From contig NZ_FLKM01000009.1 of assembly GCF_900086585.1 (NCBI RefSeq), forward strand, positions 1,860,001 through 1,924,000: a DNA stretch of 64,000 nt. Direction: 5' to 3'. The notes under the pieces were generated by a model. The model was not told the DNA's origin, did no database searches, and saw only the letters and a list, made by a program, of their open reading frames with translations. Source of the DNA: Emergencia timonensis. Lineage in GTDB: Bacteria; Bacillota; Clostridia; Peptostreptococcales; Anaerovoracaceae. Numbering within the stretch: position 1 is the stretch's first letter; every line of letters begins with the position of its first letter. Positions 10,575 to 20,701 of this stretch are shown here, piece after piece. The position numbers and the translations under genes were made by a program.

Positions 10575-13500
10575 CTATAAATAATCATGAAGCGTTGAAA
10601 AAAGCTTTTCCGGCTCAATGGGTTTGGCCAGATGAGCGTTCATCCCAACTGCTAGGGCCGCCACTACGTCCTGTTCAAAGGCATTTGCAGTCATAGCGAT
10701 GATTGGAATATCCTTAGCATCAGGTCTGCTGTCTGCCCGGATAGTTTTGGCAGCCTCATATCCATCCATTTCCGGCATCTGAATATCCATCAGGATGGCA
10801 TCATAAGTCCCCGGAGCTGTGGATCGATATGCCTCTACAGTCAAGGCACCATCGCCTCTGACCACGACCTCAGCACCGCTCATTCGCAAAATTTCACAGA
10901 TGATTTCGGCATTGACCTGATTGTCTTCTGCCACCAAGAAACAGCGGCCTGCGAAAAGGGTTGCATCCATTTTGTCCATCGTCTGCTGCACAGGAGCTAC
11001 CCTCCGTTCATCGGCCGGAATGATCTCACCTTTCAGCTCAACCAGGAAGGTAGTGCCTTTTTTCAACTCACTATGTACCGTTATTTTTCCGCGCATAAGG
11101 TCTACTAATCCCTTGACTATGCTCAAGCCCAACCCTGATCCCTCTATACGGGATACCGCACGGCTGCGGACAAAGGGTTCAAAGAGATGCGCAAGTGTCT
11201 CTTCCGCCATTCCAATCCCTGTGTCGCTGACAGTGAAACGATAATATACATCTTTAGTATCTTTAGAAGGAAGTTCTTCTACCAAAAAACGAACCGTACC
11301 ACCTTGGGGTGTAAACTTAACTGCATTTCCTAAAATATTGATGAGGATCTGGCTGATACGTAAGGCATCACCATAGAAATAGGGATTTTGTATCTCACAG
11401 AGCAGAATCTCATATTGCAGACCTGCTTGGTCAGCCTGTGGAGCGATGATCTCGCCTACCTGCTTCACCAGGTCTGGAAGATAAACATGCTCCCTGTTCA
11501 GCATAATCTGGTCTCCCTCAATCCGATTCATATCCAAAATGTCATTAATAAGGCTCATTAGATGGCTTGACGAGGCAGATATTTTTTGCAGGCATTCCTG
11601 AATGCGGTCAGGATCGTCAATGTTCACTTTGGCAAGCGTGGTCATCCCCATGATGGCATTCATGGGCGTGCGTATATCATGGCTCATTGCAGAGAGAAAA
11701 TCGCTTTTTGCGCGACTGGCTTCTCTAGATATATCCAAGGCCCGTTCTATCTCTGCTTTTGCTGCCCGCTCTGTGGCCAGCATATCCGTCACATCGACCC
11801 GCACCAAGCAGACGGTTTTATGGTTCTGATCGCCCCACAAAACGTTGACTTGCTTGTATCGCAAAGCCTCTTCCGCCTGGTATGGCAGTACAAAATCAAA
11901 TCCGCCTGGCTTTTCGTTCAGTTGCTCTATTAGTGTTTCAAGGCGGAATAAATTTTTTGCCGCTTCTTGGTCCGTCGCCATCTCGTAATAGCCTGTTATG
12001 TTGTCCAAAACTGCAGTATAGCTTTTTGCAGTATGAGGGGGCAGATTTTCCAGAACCATCTGCCTGGTGTACATGACAAGACCTCCCGTGGCAGTATCAA
12101 TGAAGCAAGCTAACTCACAGGTATAGGCAACCACCCGAAGCAGCCGCTGCTGCTCCCGAATAGAATCGGTAATATCTGTTCTTGACAGACATATTCTGCC
12201 CAATCTCAAATCGATAGGTGAAACCGTTACATTTTTAGTTCGAACATCTCCCGCGTCATCAGTCATTGAAAAAGCAAAGGTATATACTCGACCCTGTTTC
12301 AGCCTCTCCAGCATTCGTTTAGAATCCAGATTATCCCGATATTGTTCCCGATCCCTGGGTACCACCCTCGATTCCAGCATTTGTGCCACCCTGCGTGAGT
12401 GGACACCTCGGTGCGGCGGAATACCGACAGCGTTCTCATCTTGAGACAGTATCGTATACGTGTCCCGTCTCAAGTCCACATCTACTACGAAATCATAACC
12501 GGTGACAGAGCGCTGATGGAGAATCCGATCTGCAACCACCTGTTCTGTGATATCTATGACCGTCAGGATTCCAGTGACATCGTCGCTGTCCGGTGTAGAC
12601 ACCATACTCATTTCAAATCTCACATACCTGCCAGTCTCTTCATCAGGAAACTGAACAAAGAAATCATTCATCTGCTTAGTCTCATCTCTCTCATAGGCTG
12701 CCAGCGCTGGAACTCGAAGATAAGTGCTGCAAAATATTTGCCGCTGTTTATCATCTACGATGAGAGTCGATAGACCAGTAAAAAATGCCTCGCGGACAGA
12801 TCCGAAGGTCTCCAAAAGTCCTGCGCCAGTCTGGTCACTGATCTGTATAATTCGGTCTTGTGTGATGTTGCAGTGACCCGTTACTAAGACGTTGGGATCA
12901 GTCCTCTGATGATGCTGCAAAAGTAAATCATTGTACTGCTGTCGCACACGGGCGCGTTCTTCCCGTTCTTTCGTCATATCGTTATAAACAGAATAAATCT
13001 TCCGTTCTCCGCCCTCGTGCTCGATGAGAGACAGGGTATTCTTGACCCATACATAATCCCCTGAGCCTTTTAAAAGCCGATACTCGATCTCCCAATGGCT
13101 TTTCCCGCTGACAAGATATTTGCTAAGCTCCTGACGGACACTTTCCAAATCGTCCGGATGGACACCAGTCAAAGCGTCTTTCTGATACAATTCCCACGCC
13201 TCTTCCAGCGGCATTTCGGTTGTCGCTGCAAAGCCTTCTGAAATATACTCTGGGATAATGCTGCCATCCTTCTCATAGCGAACTACCGCCACACCGCCTG
13301 GAAGATTTCTCAATGTGTTTTGAAAGTATTGTTCCAGCCTCCGCTGTTCTGTTACGTCGCTGTAGACAGCGTATAGGAGTTCACCTTCATCAGAATCTGC
13401 TCTTCGAGACCCTTCAATATGAATCCATCGATATTCCCCCAGCTCATCGTGAAAAATTCTGCAAGTGTGCCGCAATAAATGGCCGCCATGGAGCAGGACG

Positions 13501-13718
13501 GCTAAGTCTCTTTCTAAGGCGGTACGGTCATCCTCATGAACACCGATAAAGGTCACCTGCTCTTTAATCTGAGCGATATGTGTATTGGTATACCCCAGCA
13601 CCTCAAAGAAGGCGGGATTATGATACAGAGGATAAAGACGGCCCTGTTCTACACTGTAAACACACATGCCGCTGGGTATACTGTCAAGAACCGCTTTCAA
13701 TTCATTTGTCAGCGTCAT
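10575..13718 (-). CDS. Soluble multi-PAS hybrid histidine kinase with one receiver domain
   Basis: 1047 residues. Residues 1-265 hold two PAS/PAC modules, each ending in a DVTEQRR-like or DMTKERE-like coil. Residues 280-640 contain further PAS-like segments. HisKA follows near 690 with SHDIRTPMNA (phospho-His), then HATPase_c (N box FTPQGG region, DTGIGMAEE, GSGLGLSIVKGLVDLM). The C-terminal receiver (920-1040) has phospho-Asp in ILMDIQMPEMDG and Lys in HLAKPIEP. There is no membrane segment, so a cytoplasmic signal is sensed. The ATG at 13718 is chosen because AAAGGAGGTG ends 6 bp before it; a GTG at 13727 lies in that site. The start overlaps a small ORF by 17 nt. No separate output regulator is adjacent. 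Confidence 0.93.
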   Translation of the reverse strand: MTLTNELKAVLDSIPSGMCVYSVEQGRLYPLYHNPAFFEVLGYTNTHIAQIKEQVTFIGVHEDDRTALERDLAVLLHGGHLLRHTCRIFHDELGEYRWIHIEGSRRADSDEGELLYAVYSDVTEQRRLEQYFQNTLRNLPGGVAVVRYEKDGSIIPEYISEGFAATTEMPLEEAWELYQKDALTGVHPDDLESVRQELSKYLVSGKSHWEIEYRLLKGSGDYVWVKNTLSLIEHEGGERKIYSVYNDMTKEREERARVRQQYNDLLLQHHQRTDPNVLVTGHCNITQDRIIQISDQTGAGLLETFGSVREAFFTGLSTLIVDDKQRQIFCSTYLRVPALAAYERDETKQMNDFFVQFPDEETGRYVRFEMSMVSTPDSDDVTGILTVIDITEQVVADRILHQRSVTGYDFVVDVDLRRDTYTILSQDENAVGIPPHRGVHSRRVAQMLESRVVPRDREQYRDNLDSKRMLERLKQGRVYTFAFSMTDDAGDVRTKNVTVSPIDLRLGRICLSRTDITDSIREQQRLLRVVAYTCELACFIDTATGGLVMYTRQMVLENLPPHTAKSYTAVLDNITGYYEMATDQEAAKNLFRLETLIEQLNEKPGGFDFVLPYQAEEALRYKQVNVLWGDQNHKTVCLVRVDVTDMLATERAAKAEIERALDISREASRAKSDFLSAMSHDIRTPMNAIMGMTTLAKVNIDDPDRIQECLQKISASSSHLMSLINDILDMNRIEGDQIMLNREHVYLPDLVKQVGEIIAPQADQAGLQYEILLCEIQNPYFYGDALRISQILINILGNAVKFTPQGGTVRFLVEELPSKDTKDVYYRFTVSDTGIGMAEETLAHLFEPFVRSRAVSRIEGSGLGLSIVKGLVDLMRGKITVHSELKKGTTFLVELKGEIIPADERRVAPVQQTMDKMDATLFAGRCFLVAEDNQVNAEIICEILRMSGAEVVVRGDGALTVEAYRSTAPGTYDAILMDIQMPEMDGYEAAKTIRADSRPDAKDIPIIAMTANAFEQDVVAALAVGMNAHLAKPIEPEKLFSTLHDYL

Positions 13719-13875
13719 AAACGCCACCTCCTTTCAGTCGTCTTTGTAGATTCACAGTCCGTTGAAATTTTTTCTCAACAGGCCGGTAGAAGGCAGCGTA
13801 TTTCTCGCCCAAAAACAGGCACGCTTCTTCAAAGTTGTCAACGCAACCTGCAAAAACCATATTTAGATATGCCAT
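13702..13875 (-). CDS. Small coupled ORF between the two hybrid kinases (57 residues)
   Basis: An ATG at 13875 lies 3 bp after the stop of the upstream kinase and is preceded by GGAGGA embedded in that gene's last codons. The frame gives MAYLNMVFAGCVDNFEEACL at its start and ends 17 nt inside the downstream kinase. I recognise no family. It has two cysteines and a basic C-terminal half. Either it makes a small protein or its translation feeds ribosomes into the second kinase. The ribosome site and tight coupling favour translation; homologues would be needed to prove function. Confidence 0.6.
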   Translation of the reverse strand: MAYLNMVFAGCVDNFEEACLFLGEKYAAFYRPVEKKFQRTVNLQRRLKGGGVYDADK

Positions 13876-13878
13876 TTT

Positions 13879-16800
13879 CTATTCCTCCTCCCGGTCCAGG
13901 ATAAAATCGTATAGGACCTGGAACAGCCGCTCCGGCTCAATTGGCTTCGCCAGATGCGCGTTCATACCAGCCGCCTTGCTCTTTTCGATATCGTCGTCGA
14001 AAGCGTTAGCGGTCATAGCGATAATAGGAATCGTCTTGGCATCGGAGTTGGTCATATGCCGGATGTTATTGGCTGCTGTCAGTCCATCCATCTGCGGCAT
14101 CCGGATATCCATAAGAATCGCATCATACCAACCTGTTTCAGACTTACTGAACACCTCAATGGCTCGCAGACCGTTTTCCGCCGTATCCACGGCGAATCCC
14201 TTACTCTTAAGCAGCGCCACTGCCACTTCAGTGTTGATGACGTTGTCTTCTACTAAAAGTACACGGTGCCCGGCAAATTCAAAGCGGGGCTGCTTTCTCA
14301 GTGCTTCAATCTCATCTTTTTCACCCAGCGCTTTAGAGAAGGCTGAGACCAAGGACGTCTTGAACATGGGTTTGCTCATCAGCAGGTTAACACCGGCTAA
14401 CCTAGCCTCGTGCTCGATAGAAGCCCAATCGTATGCTGTCATGATGATGATGGTGACCTCCGGCCCTACGATAGCGCGGATACGCCTAGCGGTCTCGATT
14501 CCGTCGATATCGGGCATTTTCCAGTCGATAAGAATCATATCGTAATGTCTGCCTGCTCCACACAGCGCTTGTACTCGTTCGATGGCTTTACGGCCGCTGC
14601 CCACCCATTCGGCGGTGACGCCTATCTCCTTCAGTGTAGCTACCGCACTTTCACACACTGCTACATCATCGTCCACCACCAGAGTCTTCAGCGCTGAAAA
14701 GTTAGGAGATACTTTTTTTCTGTTGTGACGAGGTAATTCCTCCTCTGTAACACCCAACTGCACGTCCACCGTGAATTCTGACCCGATGCCCTTGATAGAT
14801 CGAACAGTGACGGTTCCGCCCATCATATCCACAATGTTCTTTGAGATGGCCAGACCCAGCCCGGTGCCGCCATACACGGCCGTGGTACCGATAGATTCCT
14901 GCGCAAAAGGTTCAAACATGTGCTCGATAAACTCTTCGCTAATACCGATACCTGTATCGTTGACGATAAAGCGAAGAGTGGCTCTGCCCTTGGCCTTTTT
15001 ATGCGCTGCGGTGGAGAAGGTGACCTTGCCGCCTTCTCCTGTGAACTTGATGGCGTTGGAGAGAATGTTGAGCAGAACCTGCTGCAGCTTCATGGCATCT
15101 CCAATATAGTAATCATCTAATGTATGATCCACAATGCACTCATACTCCACTTCCTTTGCTGCAGCCTGTCCATAACAGATGGCATTCAGTCCGTTTATAA
15201 ATTCCTCTGTGGGAATCTTCTCGTTTTTTAATAGCATTTTGCCGCTCTCTATCCGGCTCATGTCCAGGATGTCATTAATGAGGGAGAGCAGAAAGCGAGA
15301 GGAAATGCCAATCTTGGAGATACAGTCGGCGACTTGCTCCTCGTTGTCGATAGCTTGTGCAGCAATGGTACTCATACCGATGATAGCGTTCATAGGAGTG
15401 CGAATCTCATGGCTCATGCGAGAGAGGAAGTCCGTCTTAGCCGCATTTGCCTGCTCTGCAGCAGTCAAAGCAGTAGCCAGAGCTTCTTTTTGCCGCTGTT
15501 CCTGGCATAGGATGTCGGTCACGTCCGTGCGGGCGATACACACCCGACCCAACTCGCGGCTTATGTAAAAGACCTGGTACCGTTTGACTCGAGGATTTCC
15601 ATGTTCATCCCTTACCTCTGCTATGAAGTTGTAGCTGCCATGCTCTGCTAGCTCACGTTGCATAAAGGTAAAATCAAGCTTTGCAAGGTATTCTTCTCCA
15701 GCAGCAGCATCCATAGAAGTGGCTGCAATCTCTCTAGCCTCTGCCTGAAACCGCCCTTTTGCAGGCATCATCGTTTCAGTACCTGGATGAAAAGAGACTA
15801 CACGATAGGTATCGTGGCGGATATCGATATCAGATATCAGTTCGTAATCCAGTTTCGTTACTTTTCTCAGAAGCTGTTCTTGAATTTTTTGTTCTGTGAT
15901 ATCGATGGTATAAAAGAAGGCGATCACATCGCCACTCTCGGGATTTTGATGAAATCTGAAATTTGTCCTGCTCCAGAAATGATCCCCCTCGTTTCGTCTC
16001 CGCAGAAATTCAAAATGGAGTTCCGTTTTTCCTGAGGCAAAATCAGTCAGCACCTGTTCCTTATCCAGTGCAGTGCGGAGGTGATTCCCGTACTCAGTAT
16101 TTGCCGCAGAAGCTGCCAGTCTTTGAATGGCCTGCTCATAGGTATCTCCCACCTTCGCGATGGAACAGTCGGCCGTAGATTGGTAACTCTCAACCCTGCC
16201 TTGTGTGACATTGATTCGGCCCTGGATACTTCCCTCTGAGGAAGCTGCCTGTGCAAAATAGGCCAACTCCTTTTCGTAGAGCTCCCTTACCAGTTCCTGC
16301 GCCAGTTTCTCGTCTGTAATATCCACAAGAAATCCGTAGAAATATGGCTCGCCGTCATCTCCAGGCATCACTTGTGCTTTTAGTGAAATCCACTTGATAC
16401 TCCCATCTTTGCAGAGCAGTCGGTGTTCATTGCGTATGGTGTTCCCACAGCATTCGTTGGCTAACAACTTGTCCCGCACAGCGTTCAGGTCGCCTGGATA
16501 AATCACAGCCGCCATCTGGTTACCCAGCGCCCTGAATTCTTCTCTGGTATAGCCCAACAACTCGTATAATCCATCATTGGCATCTGCAACGGAAAAACAA
16601 TCGTCGTACTTGACCCGGAACACTGCGCCGGGGATGTTGTTGTAAAGGTGCATGATTTCAGCCTGGGCCTTTTTCTGTTCCGTAATATCGATACACACTG
16701 AGATAATAGCTGGTCTGCCATTTTCTGCCGTGACTTCACGTCCCAGGTCATGAACCCAGATATAGGATCCATCCTGTTTTTTCATGCGGTACTCGACGAT

Positions 16801-17469
16801 ATATTCTCCGCGCTCCGCTATTTGTCTGGTTACCTCACCATCTACCAAGGCCCTGTCGTCTGGATGCATACAATTAGAGACCATGCCGGCGATATCGGCA
16901 ACAAACTCCGCCTCGCTGGCGTAACCCAAGTACTTCAGCATTCGATTGTTGACAAAATAGAAAGGAAAACCGTCTTCAATATAACCGCCCATCATACCCC
17001 CAGGCAGAGAGTCGTTTAACAGTTCCTGCCGCTGCTGGACAAGCGTCTCCATCACCAAGGTTTGAGGATAATGCTCTTCGCCTCGCTGACTGCTGCTTGG
17101 TTCCGAAAACCACAATGTACGCAAGCGCCAATCCCCCAAACATCGTACCAGAGTAAAAAATCCCCTCAGACGCCACCGGTACTGTGTATTTTTTAGAATC
17201 ATTCCCACAGACAGGTTGCGTGTATCTTCGTCAATTATCTGCTCCTGAAAGAGTTCAAGCTCTACAGAGAAAGGCTCTGGGATTTCCTGGATGTCACGCA
17301 CCAAGTATTCCCGCATCTCCTGGGGGCTGTGAGCAAATTCATCCTCACCCGTACCTACAAAGCAGAATTCGTCACCTAAATAAGTGCAAACCTCCTCTGC
17401 GCAGCGACGTTCAAACCAGGCGCTGCAGAACGACCGAAAAGTCTCCCAAGCTGTCATTGTTTTCTTCAT
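13879..17469 (-). CDS. Soluble hybrid histidine kinase: NTF2-like sensor, PAS repeats, kinase core, two receivers
   Basis: 1196 residues. Residues 1-125 (beginning AWETFRSFCSAWFERRCAEE) look like a SnoaL/NTF2-like fold, unusual as the first domain of a kinase. PAS/PAC modules follow at about 155-270 and 275-390, then two more PAS-like segments to 660. HisKA has SHEIRTPMNAIIGMS near residue 700; HATPase_c shows NDTGIGISEE and GTGLGLAISKNIVDMM. There are two receivers: about 945-1065 (LIDWKMPDIDG) and 1080-1190 (LMDIRMPQMDG). No transmembrane helix is seen. It stands first in a three-gene unit with the small ORF and the second kinase, suggesting a shared phosphorelay. The facing HTH gene may be its partner. 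Confidence 0.93.
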   Translation of the reverse strand: MKKTMTAWETFRSFCSAWFERRCAEEVCTYLGDEFCFVGTGEDEFAHSPQEMREYLVRDIQEIPEPFSVELELFQEQIIDEDTRNLSVGMILKNTQYRWRLRGFFTLVRCLGDWRLRTLWFSEPSSSQRGEEHYPQTLVMETLVQQRQELLNDSLPGGMMGGYIEDGFPFYFVNNRMLKYLGYASEAEFVADIAGMVSNCMHPDDRALVDGEVTRQIAERGEYIVEYRMKKQDGSYIWVHDLGREVTAENGRPAIISVCIDITEQKKAQAEIMHLYNNIPGAVFRVKYDDCFSVADANDGLYELLGYTREEFRALGNQMAAVIYPGDLNAVRDKLLANECCGNTIRNEHRLLCKDGSIKWISLKAQVMPGDDGEPYFYGFLVDITDEKLAQELVRELYEKELAYFAQAASSEGSIQGRINVTQGRVESYQSTADCSIAKVGDTYEQAIQRLAASAANTEYGNHLRTALDKEQVLTDFASGKTELHFEFLRRRNEGDHFWSRTNFRFHQNPESGDVIAFFYTIDITEQKIQEQLLRKVTKLDYELISDIDIRHDTYRVVSFHPGTETMMPAKGRFQAEAREIAATSMDAAAGEEYLAKLDFTFMQRELAEHGSYNFIAEVRDEHGNPRVKRYQVFYISRELGRVCIARTDVTDILCQEQRQKEALATALTAAEQANAAKTDFLSRMSHEIRTPMNAIIGMSTIAAQAIDNEEQVADCISKIGISSRFLLSLINDILDMSRIESGKMLLKNEKIPTEEFINGLNAICYGQAAAKEVEYECIVDHTLDDYYIGDAMKLQQVLLNILSNAIKFTGEGGKVTFSTAAHKKAKGRATLRFIVNDTGIGISEEFIEHMFEPFAQESIGTTAVYGGTGLGLAISKNIVDMMGGTVTVRSIKGIGSEFTVDVQLGVTEEELPRHNRKKVSPNFSALKTLVVDDDVAVCESAVATLKEIGVTAEWVGSGRKAIERVQALCGAGRHYDMILIDWKMPDIDGIETARRIRAIVGPEVTIIIMTAYDWASIEHEARLAGVNLLMSKPMFKTSLVSAFSKALGEKDEIEALRKQPRFEFAGHRVLLVEDNVINTEVAVALLKSKGFAVDTAENGLRAIEVFSKSETGWYDAILMDIRMPQMDGLTAANNIRHMTNSDAKTIPIIAMTANAFDDDIEKSKAAGMNAHLAKPIEPERLFQVLYDFILDREEE

Positions 17470-17659
17470 ACTCTTCTCCTATTCATGGCCTGTACTCGTG
17501 ACGTTTAGTGTCTTGCGGCCGGCAATTTATATCAATATTTATGACAAAATACATCTAAAATAAGCGTTTAAATTTAGAATACTTGATTTAATGCAGGATT
17601 TCAAGTGTTCATATTGAAATGGCAATGACATAATATCATCATTTTTCATGACATTTTGA

Positions 17660-17688
17660 TTGAATAAATATTGAACTTAGACTATACT
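17660..17688 (+). promoter_or_regulatory. Promoter of the divergent HTH gene
   Basis: TTGAAT (17660-17665), 17 bp, TATACT (17683-17688), 24 bp before the start codon. The remaining divergent spacer to 17470 is AT-rich and serves the kinase unit on the other strand; no clear minus-strand promoter is seen. Confidence 0.65.
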
Positions 17689-17711
17689 AAAACAAAAAGG
17701 GGAATGAGATT

Positions 17712-19217
17712 ATGCAATTCTATGAAAAGTTAACATTTATAATGAATCTAACTCAAATATCAAATCGGGAGCTGGCTCAAGCGATTCACGTCGATCCCTC
17801 TGTCATAAGCCGCTTTCGCAACGGAAAAAGGGGGATACCGCGCAATCGGGAGCCTCTGCGCAATATGGCGTATTTTTTCGCTCTGCGCTGTGGTGGCGAA
17901 TATCAAAGGCGTGCCTTGTCTGAGATGGCAGGCGTCAAACGTATTATCACTGCCAAGAAGGATCAGTTATCTGAGTTTCTCTTTCATTGGCTCTGTGGCG
18001 ATAGCGATGAAGTGGATCGCTTTTTAAAAACCTTTGAATCCCTGACTATAGAAGGCATCGCGTCAGATGCCGCCGTGGATTCCAGCAATATTAGCCATAA
18101 GGGAAATTTTGTCTATTATGGAAATGAAGGAAAACGTGCGGCCGTTCGGGCTGCACATCAGCACCTGCTGGCCCAGAAAGAACCAGGTACAATCTATATC
18201 CTAGCAGATGAAACCGATGATTGGCTGATGGAGGACTATGGCTTTACTTCCAATATGCAGTCAGAATTATTGGCTTGCCTGCAGCGAGGCTTTCAAATCT
18301 GCCATATCATACCTTCGATCTATTCCAGCGACCAAATGTTGGAATCATTAACCAGGTGGATCCCCCTTTACATGACTGGCAGGGTAAGCGCTTACTTCTA
18401 TCCCCATATCCGCGATCGCCTTTACAGGCATTCCATTATAATGGTACCTGATCAAATTGCCCTCGCTTCACATTCTATGGCAGGCCGACGTTCCAGCTAT
18501 GCTACCATGCTGACTACGGACTCCAGGCTGGTCCAAGCCACAGAAGCCGAGTTTCAAGACTACTTATCCCTGTGCCTTCCTATGCTGAACACCTATTCTG
18601 AACCTCAGAAACTGTTTCAATGCTTTATGAGATTCCTCTCTCCTCATGGTTTCCGCATCCAGAAGTTGTCTTCCTTATCCGCTGTTACCGCGCCAATTGA
18701 GTTGATCCTTGACTCCATTGAACAAAGAAAGGATCCTGAGACAAAGCGGCTGGGCAGACTTTATCTTCAGGAGATGAAGAGGCTGGAGCAGGATCGGAAT
18801 CAATACAACCTGATCGATATCGTACAATTGCCTACCGCAGATCAAATCCGCGCCGGCACAGTACCTATAACTGCAACCTGCGGTTCAATCGGTACCCTTT
18901 ACTACACCCCGAAGACCTATGCCCAGCACTTAAAGAAGATTATCCGCATTCTGGAGACTCATGAGGATTATCATTTTGTTCCGCTGGAGGGGCAGAACGA
19001 TACAGAAAGCAGCCTGATGGTGAAAGGGAATCACAGAGCGCTTCTGGTGCACAATTCTAAACCCTTTACAGTCTTTGAAATTTCCCAGCCTGAAATCGTC
19101 GCACTGTATCGGGAATACCTGCTCCGACTTGCGGAAAAAGTCGGCTACACAGGGATACATCGCTTTAAAATCAAGTCTCGGCTGCGAGAATTAATTCGGG
19201 AATTAGAGGGACAGTAA
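17712..19217 (+). CDS. HTH-domain protein of unrecognised family, probable regulator
   Basis: 501 residues. Residues 10-60 form an XRE-like helix-turn-helix (LTQISNRELAQAIHVDPSVISRFRNGKRG). The remaining 440 residues are not a domain I know; they contain a segment near 165-260 (TIYILADETDDW and following) that reads like an alpha/beta sensor or enzyme-like fold. No membrane helix is seen. Start ATG 17712 follows AGGGGAATGAG. It is transcribed divergently from the two giant hybrid kinases, the usual position for a regulator of, or regulated by, that system. It ends at a bidirectional terminator shared with enolase. The regulatory role is inference. Confidence 0.7.
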   Translation: MQFYEKLTFIMNLTQISNRELAQAIHVDPSVISRFRNGKRGIPRNREPLRNMAYFFALRCGGEYQRRALSEMAGVKRIITAKKDQLSEFLFHWLCGDSDEVDRFLKTFESLTIEGIASDAAVDSSNISHKGNFVYYGNEGKRAAVRAAHQHLLAQKEPGTIYILADETDDWLMEDYGFTSNMQSELLACLQRGFQICHIIPSIYSSDQMLESLTRWIPLYMTGRVSAYFYPHIRDRLYRHSIIMVPDQIALASHSMAGRRSSYATMLTTDSRLVQATEAEFQDYLSLCLPMLNTYSEPQKLFQCFMRFLSPHGFRIQKLSSLSAVTAPIELILDSIEQRKDPETKRLGRLYLQEMKRLEQDRNQYNLIDIVQLPTADQIRAGTVPITATCGSIGTLYYTPKTYAQHLKKIIRILETHEDYHFVPLEGQNDTESSLMVKGNHRALLVHNSKPFTVFEISQPEIVALYREYLLRLAEKVGYTGIHRFKIKSRLRELIRELEGQ

Positions 19218-19219
19218 GT

Positions 19220-19260
19220 AAAAACGGACTAACAGTTTTTCAATCGGTTAGTCCGTTTTT
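19220..19260. terminator. Bidirectional terminator between the HTH gene and eno
   Basis: A 14-bp stem AAAAACGGACTAAC / GTTAGTCCGTTTTT with a 13-nt loop has A and T runs on opposite sides. It lies between two converging stop codons. Confidence 0.92.
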
Positions 19261-19264
19261 GATA

Positions 19265-20569
19265 TTATGAACAGCAAAATGACCGTTTTAATATACCCTG
19301 CCCGGGATAGATGCTGCCAGCGCCTAAATCTTCTTCAATGCGCAGCAGCTGATTGTATTTCGCGTTGCGTTCACTGCGGCTGGGTGCCCCTGTTTTGATT
19401 TGACCGGTATTCAGCGCAACGGCTAAATCCGCAATGGTCGTATCCTCTGTCTCTCCTGACCGATGAGAAGTGATTGCTGTGAAACCAGCTTTATGAGCCA
19501 TGTTTATGGCTTCCAACGTCTCTGAAATGGTTCCGATTTGGTTTAGCTTAATTAAAATAGAGTTGCCACAATGGTCCTTAATTCCTTTGCAGAGACGTTT
19601 CGTATTGGTGACGAAAAGGTCGTCGCCCACCAGCTGTATTTTGCCGCCCAGTTCCTCAGTCATCTGTTGCCAGCCCTGCCAGTCTTCTTCGTCTAAGCCG
19701 TCTTCAATAGAAAATATCGGATATTTTTCGCAGAGAGCCTTCCAATGGGCAATTAATCCATCTGCGGTAAAATGCAGACCACTCTTAGGCAGCAGATACT
19801 GTCCTCTCTTCTCACACTTCCATTCGCTGGCAGCTGCATCAATGGCAAGGACAAAATCTTCTCCCGCTCTATATCCGCACAGGTTGATTGCCTCCAGAAT
19901 ATAGTTGATAGCTTCTTCATCACTGGATAAATCCGGTGCAAAACCGCCTTCATCTCCTACAGCCGTAGCTAGGCCTTTGGACTTTAAGAGGGTTGCCAAG
20001 CCATGGAACACCTCGCTGCACTGGCGCAGGCCTTCACGAAAGCTTTTGGCTCCTACGGGCATAATCATAAATTCCTGCACGTCTACCGTATTGGCCGCAT
20101 GGGCGCCGCCGTTTAAGATATTCATCATCGGCACTGGCATCTGGTTTCCGTTGACGCCACCTAAAAAACGGTAAAGAGGCATTTGTAAAGCGCTTGCGGC
20201 GGCTCTGGCACAGGCGATAGATACCGCAAGGATGGCGTTTGCCCCCAAGCTCGACTTATCTTCTGTTCCGTCTGCCCTGATCATGGCCAAATCGATGGAG
20301 GAAAGATTATATGCATCCATACCAGTCAAGGTTTCACAAATTACGGTATCAATATTTTTTACTGCCTGCAGCACGCCTTTTCCGCCATACCTCTGCGGGT
20401 CGCCATCCCGTAGCTCCAGCGCCTCAAATTCACCTGTGGAAGCGCCGCTCGGCGCCGCACCTCTGCCCATGGTCCCATCTGACAGCCTCACCTGTGCTTC
20501 AACGGTTGGATTCCCCCTGGAATCTAAAATCTCGCGGCCTTTTACTGACTCTATCGTAACTCTATTCAT
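19265..20569 (-). CDS. eno: Enolase (phosphopyruvate hydratase)
   Basis: 434 residues, full length. It interconverts 2-phosphoglycerate and phosphoenolpyruvate in glycolysis. Seen: [14 protein letters not shown], the mobile loop [14 protein letters not shown], catalytic Glu in [11 protein letters not shown], metal ligands Asp ([10 protein letters not shown]), Glu ([12 protein letters not shown]) and Asp ([10 protein letters not shown]), catalytic Lys in LIKLNQIGT, and SHRSGETED. The C-terminus ends LKRSFCCS, a cysteine-rich tail not usual for the family. It is a single gene, not in a glycolytic operon, and is convergent with the HTH gene. Confidence 0.98.
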   Translation of the reverse strand: MNRVTIESVKGREILDSRGNPTVEAQVRLSDGTMGRGAAPSGASTGEFEALELRDGDPQRYGGKGVLQAVKNIDTVICETLTGMDAYNLSSIDLAMIRADGTEDKSSLGANAILAVSIACARAAASALQMPLYRFLGGVNGNQMPVPMMNILNGGAHAANTVDVQEFMIMPVGAKSFREGLRQCSEVFHGLATLLKSKGLATAVGDEGGFAPDLSSDEEAINYILEAINLCGYRAGEDFVLAIDAAASEWKCEKRGQYLLPKSGLHFTADGLIAHWKALCEKYPIFSIEDGLDEEDWQGWQQMTEELGGKIQLVGDDLFVTNTKRLCKGIKDHCGNSILIKLNQIGTISETLEAINMAHKAGFTAITSHRSGETEDTTIADLAVALNTGQIKTGAPSRSERNAKYNQLLRIEEDLGAGSIYPGQGILKRSFCCS

Positions 20570-20701
20570 AATGTACTACTTCCCCTTTCAAATTTCCTAC
20601 AAGTTGTCTGTTTTTATTATATCCCCCTTGATCTCTGCTAAACCACTAGATGTAACGGAAGACACACCTTTGCATATACTATTTCATAGAGGAGGAAAAC
20701 T

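Noticed and set aside
13835-14545. 236-residue plus-strand frame
   Set aside because: Antisense to the receiver domains of the hybrid kinase, with no family match.
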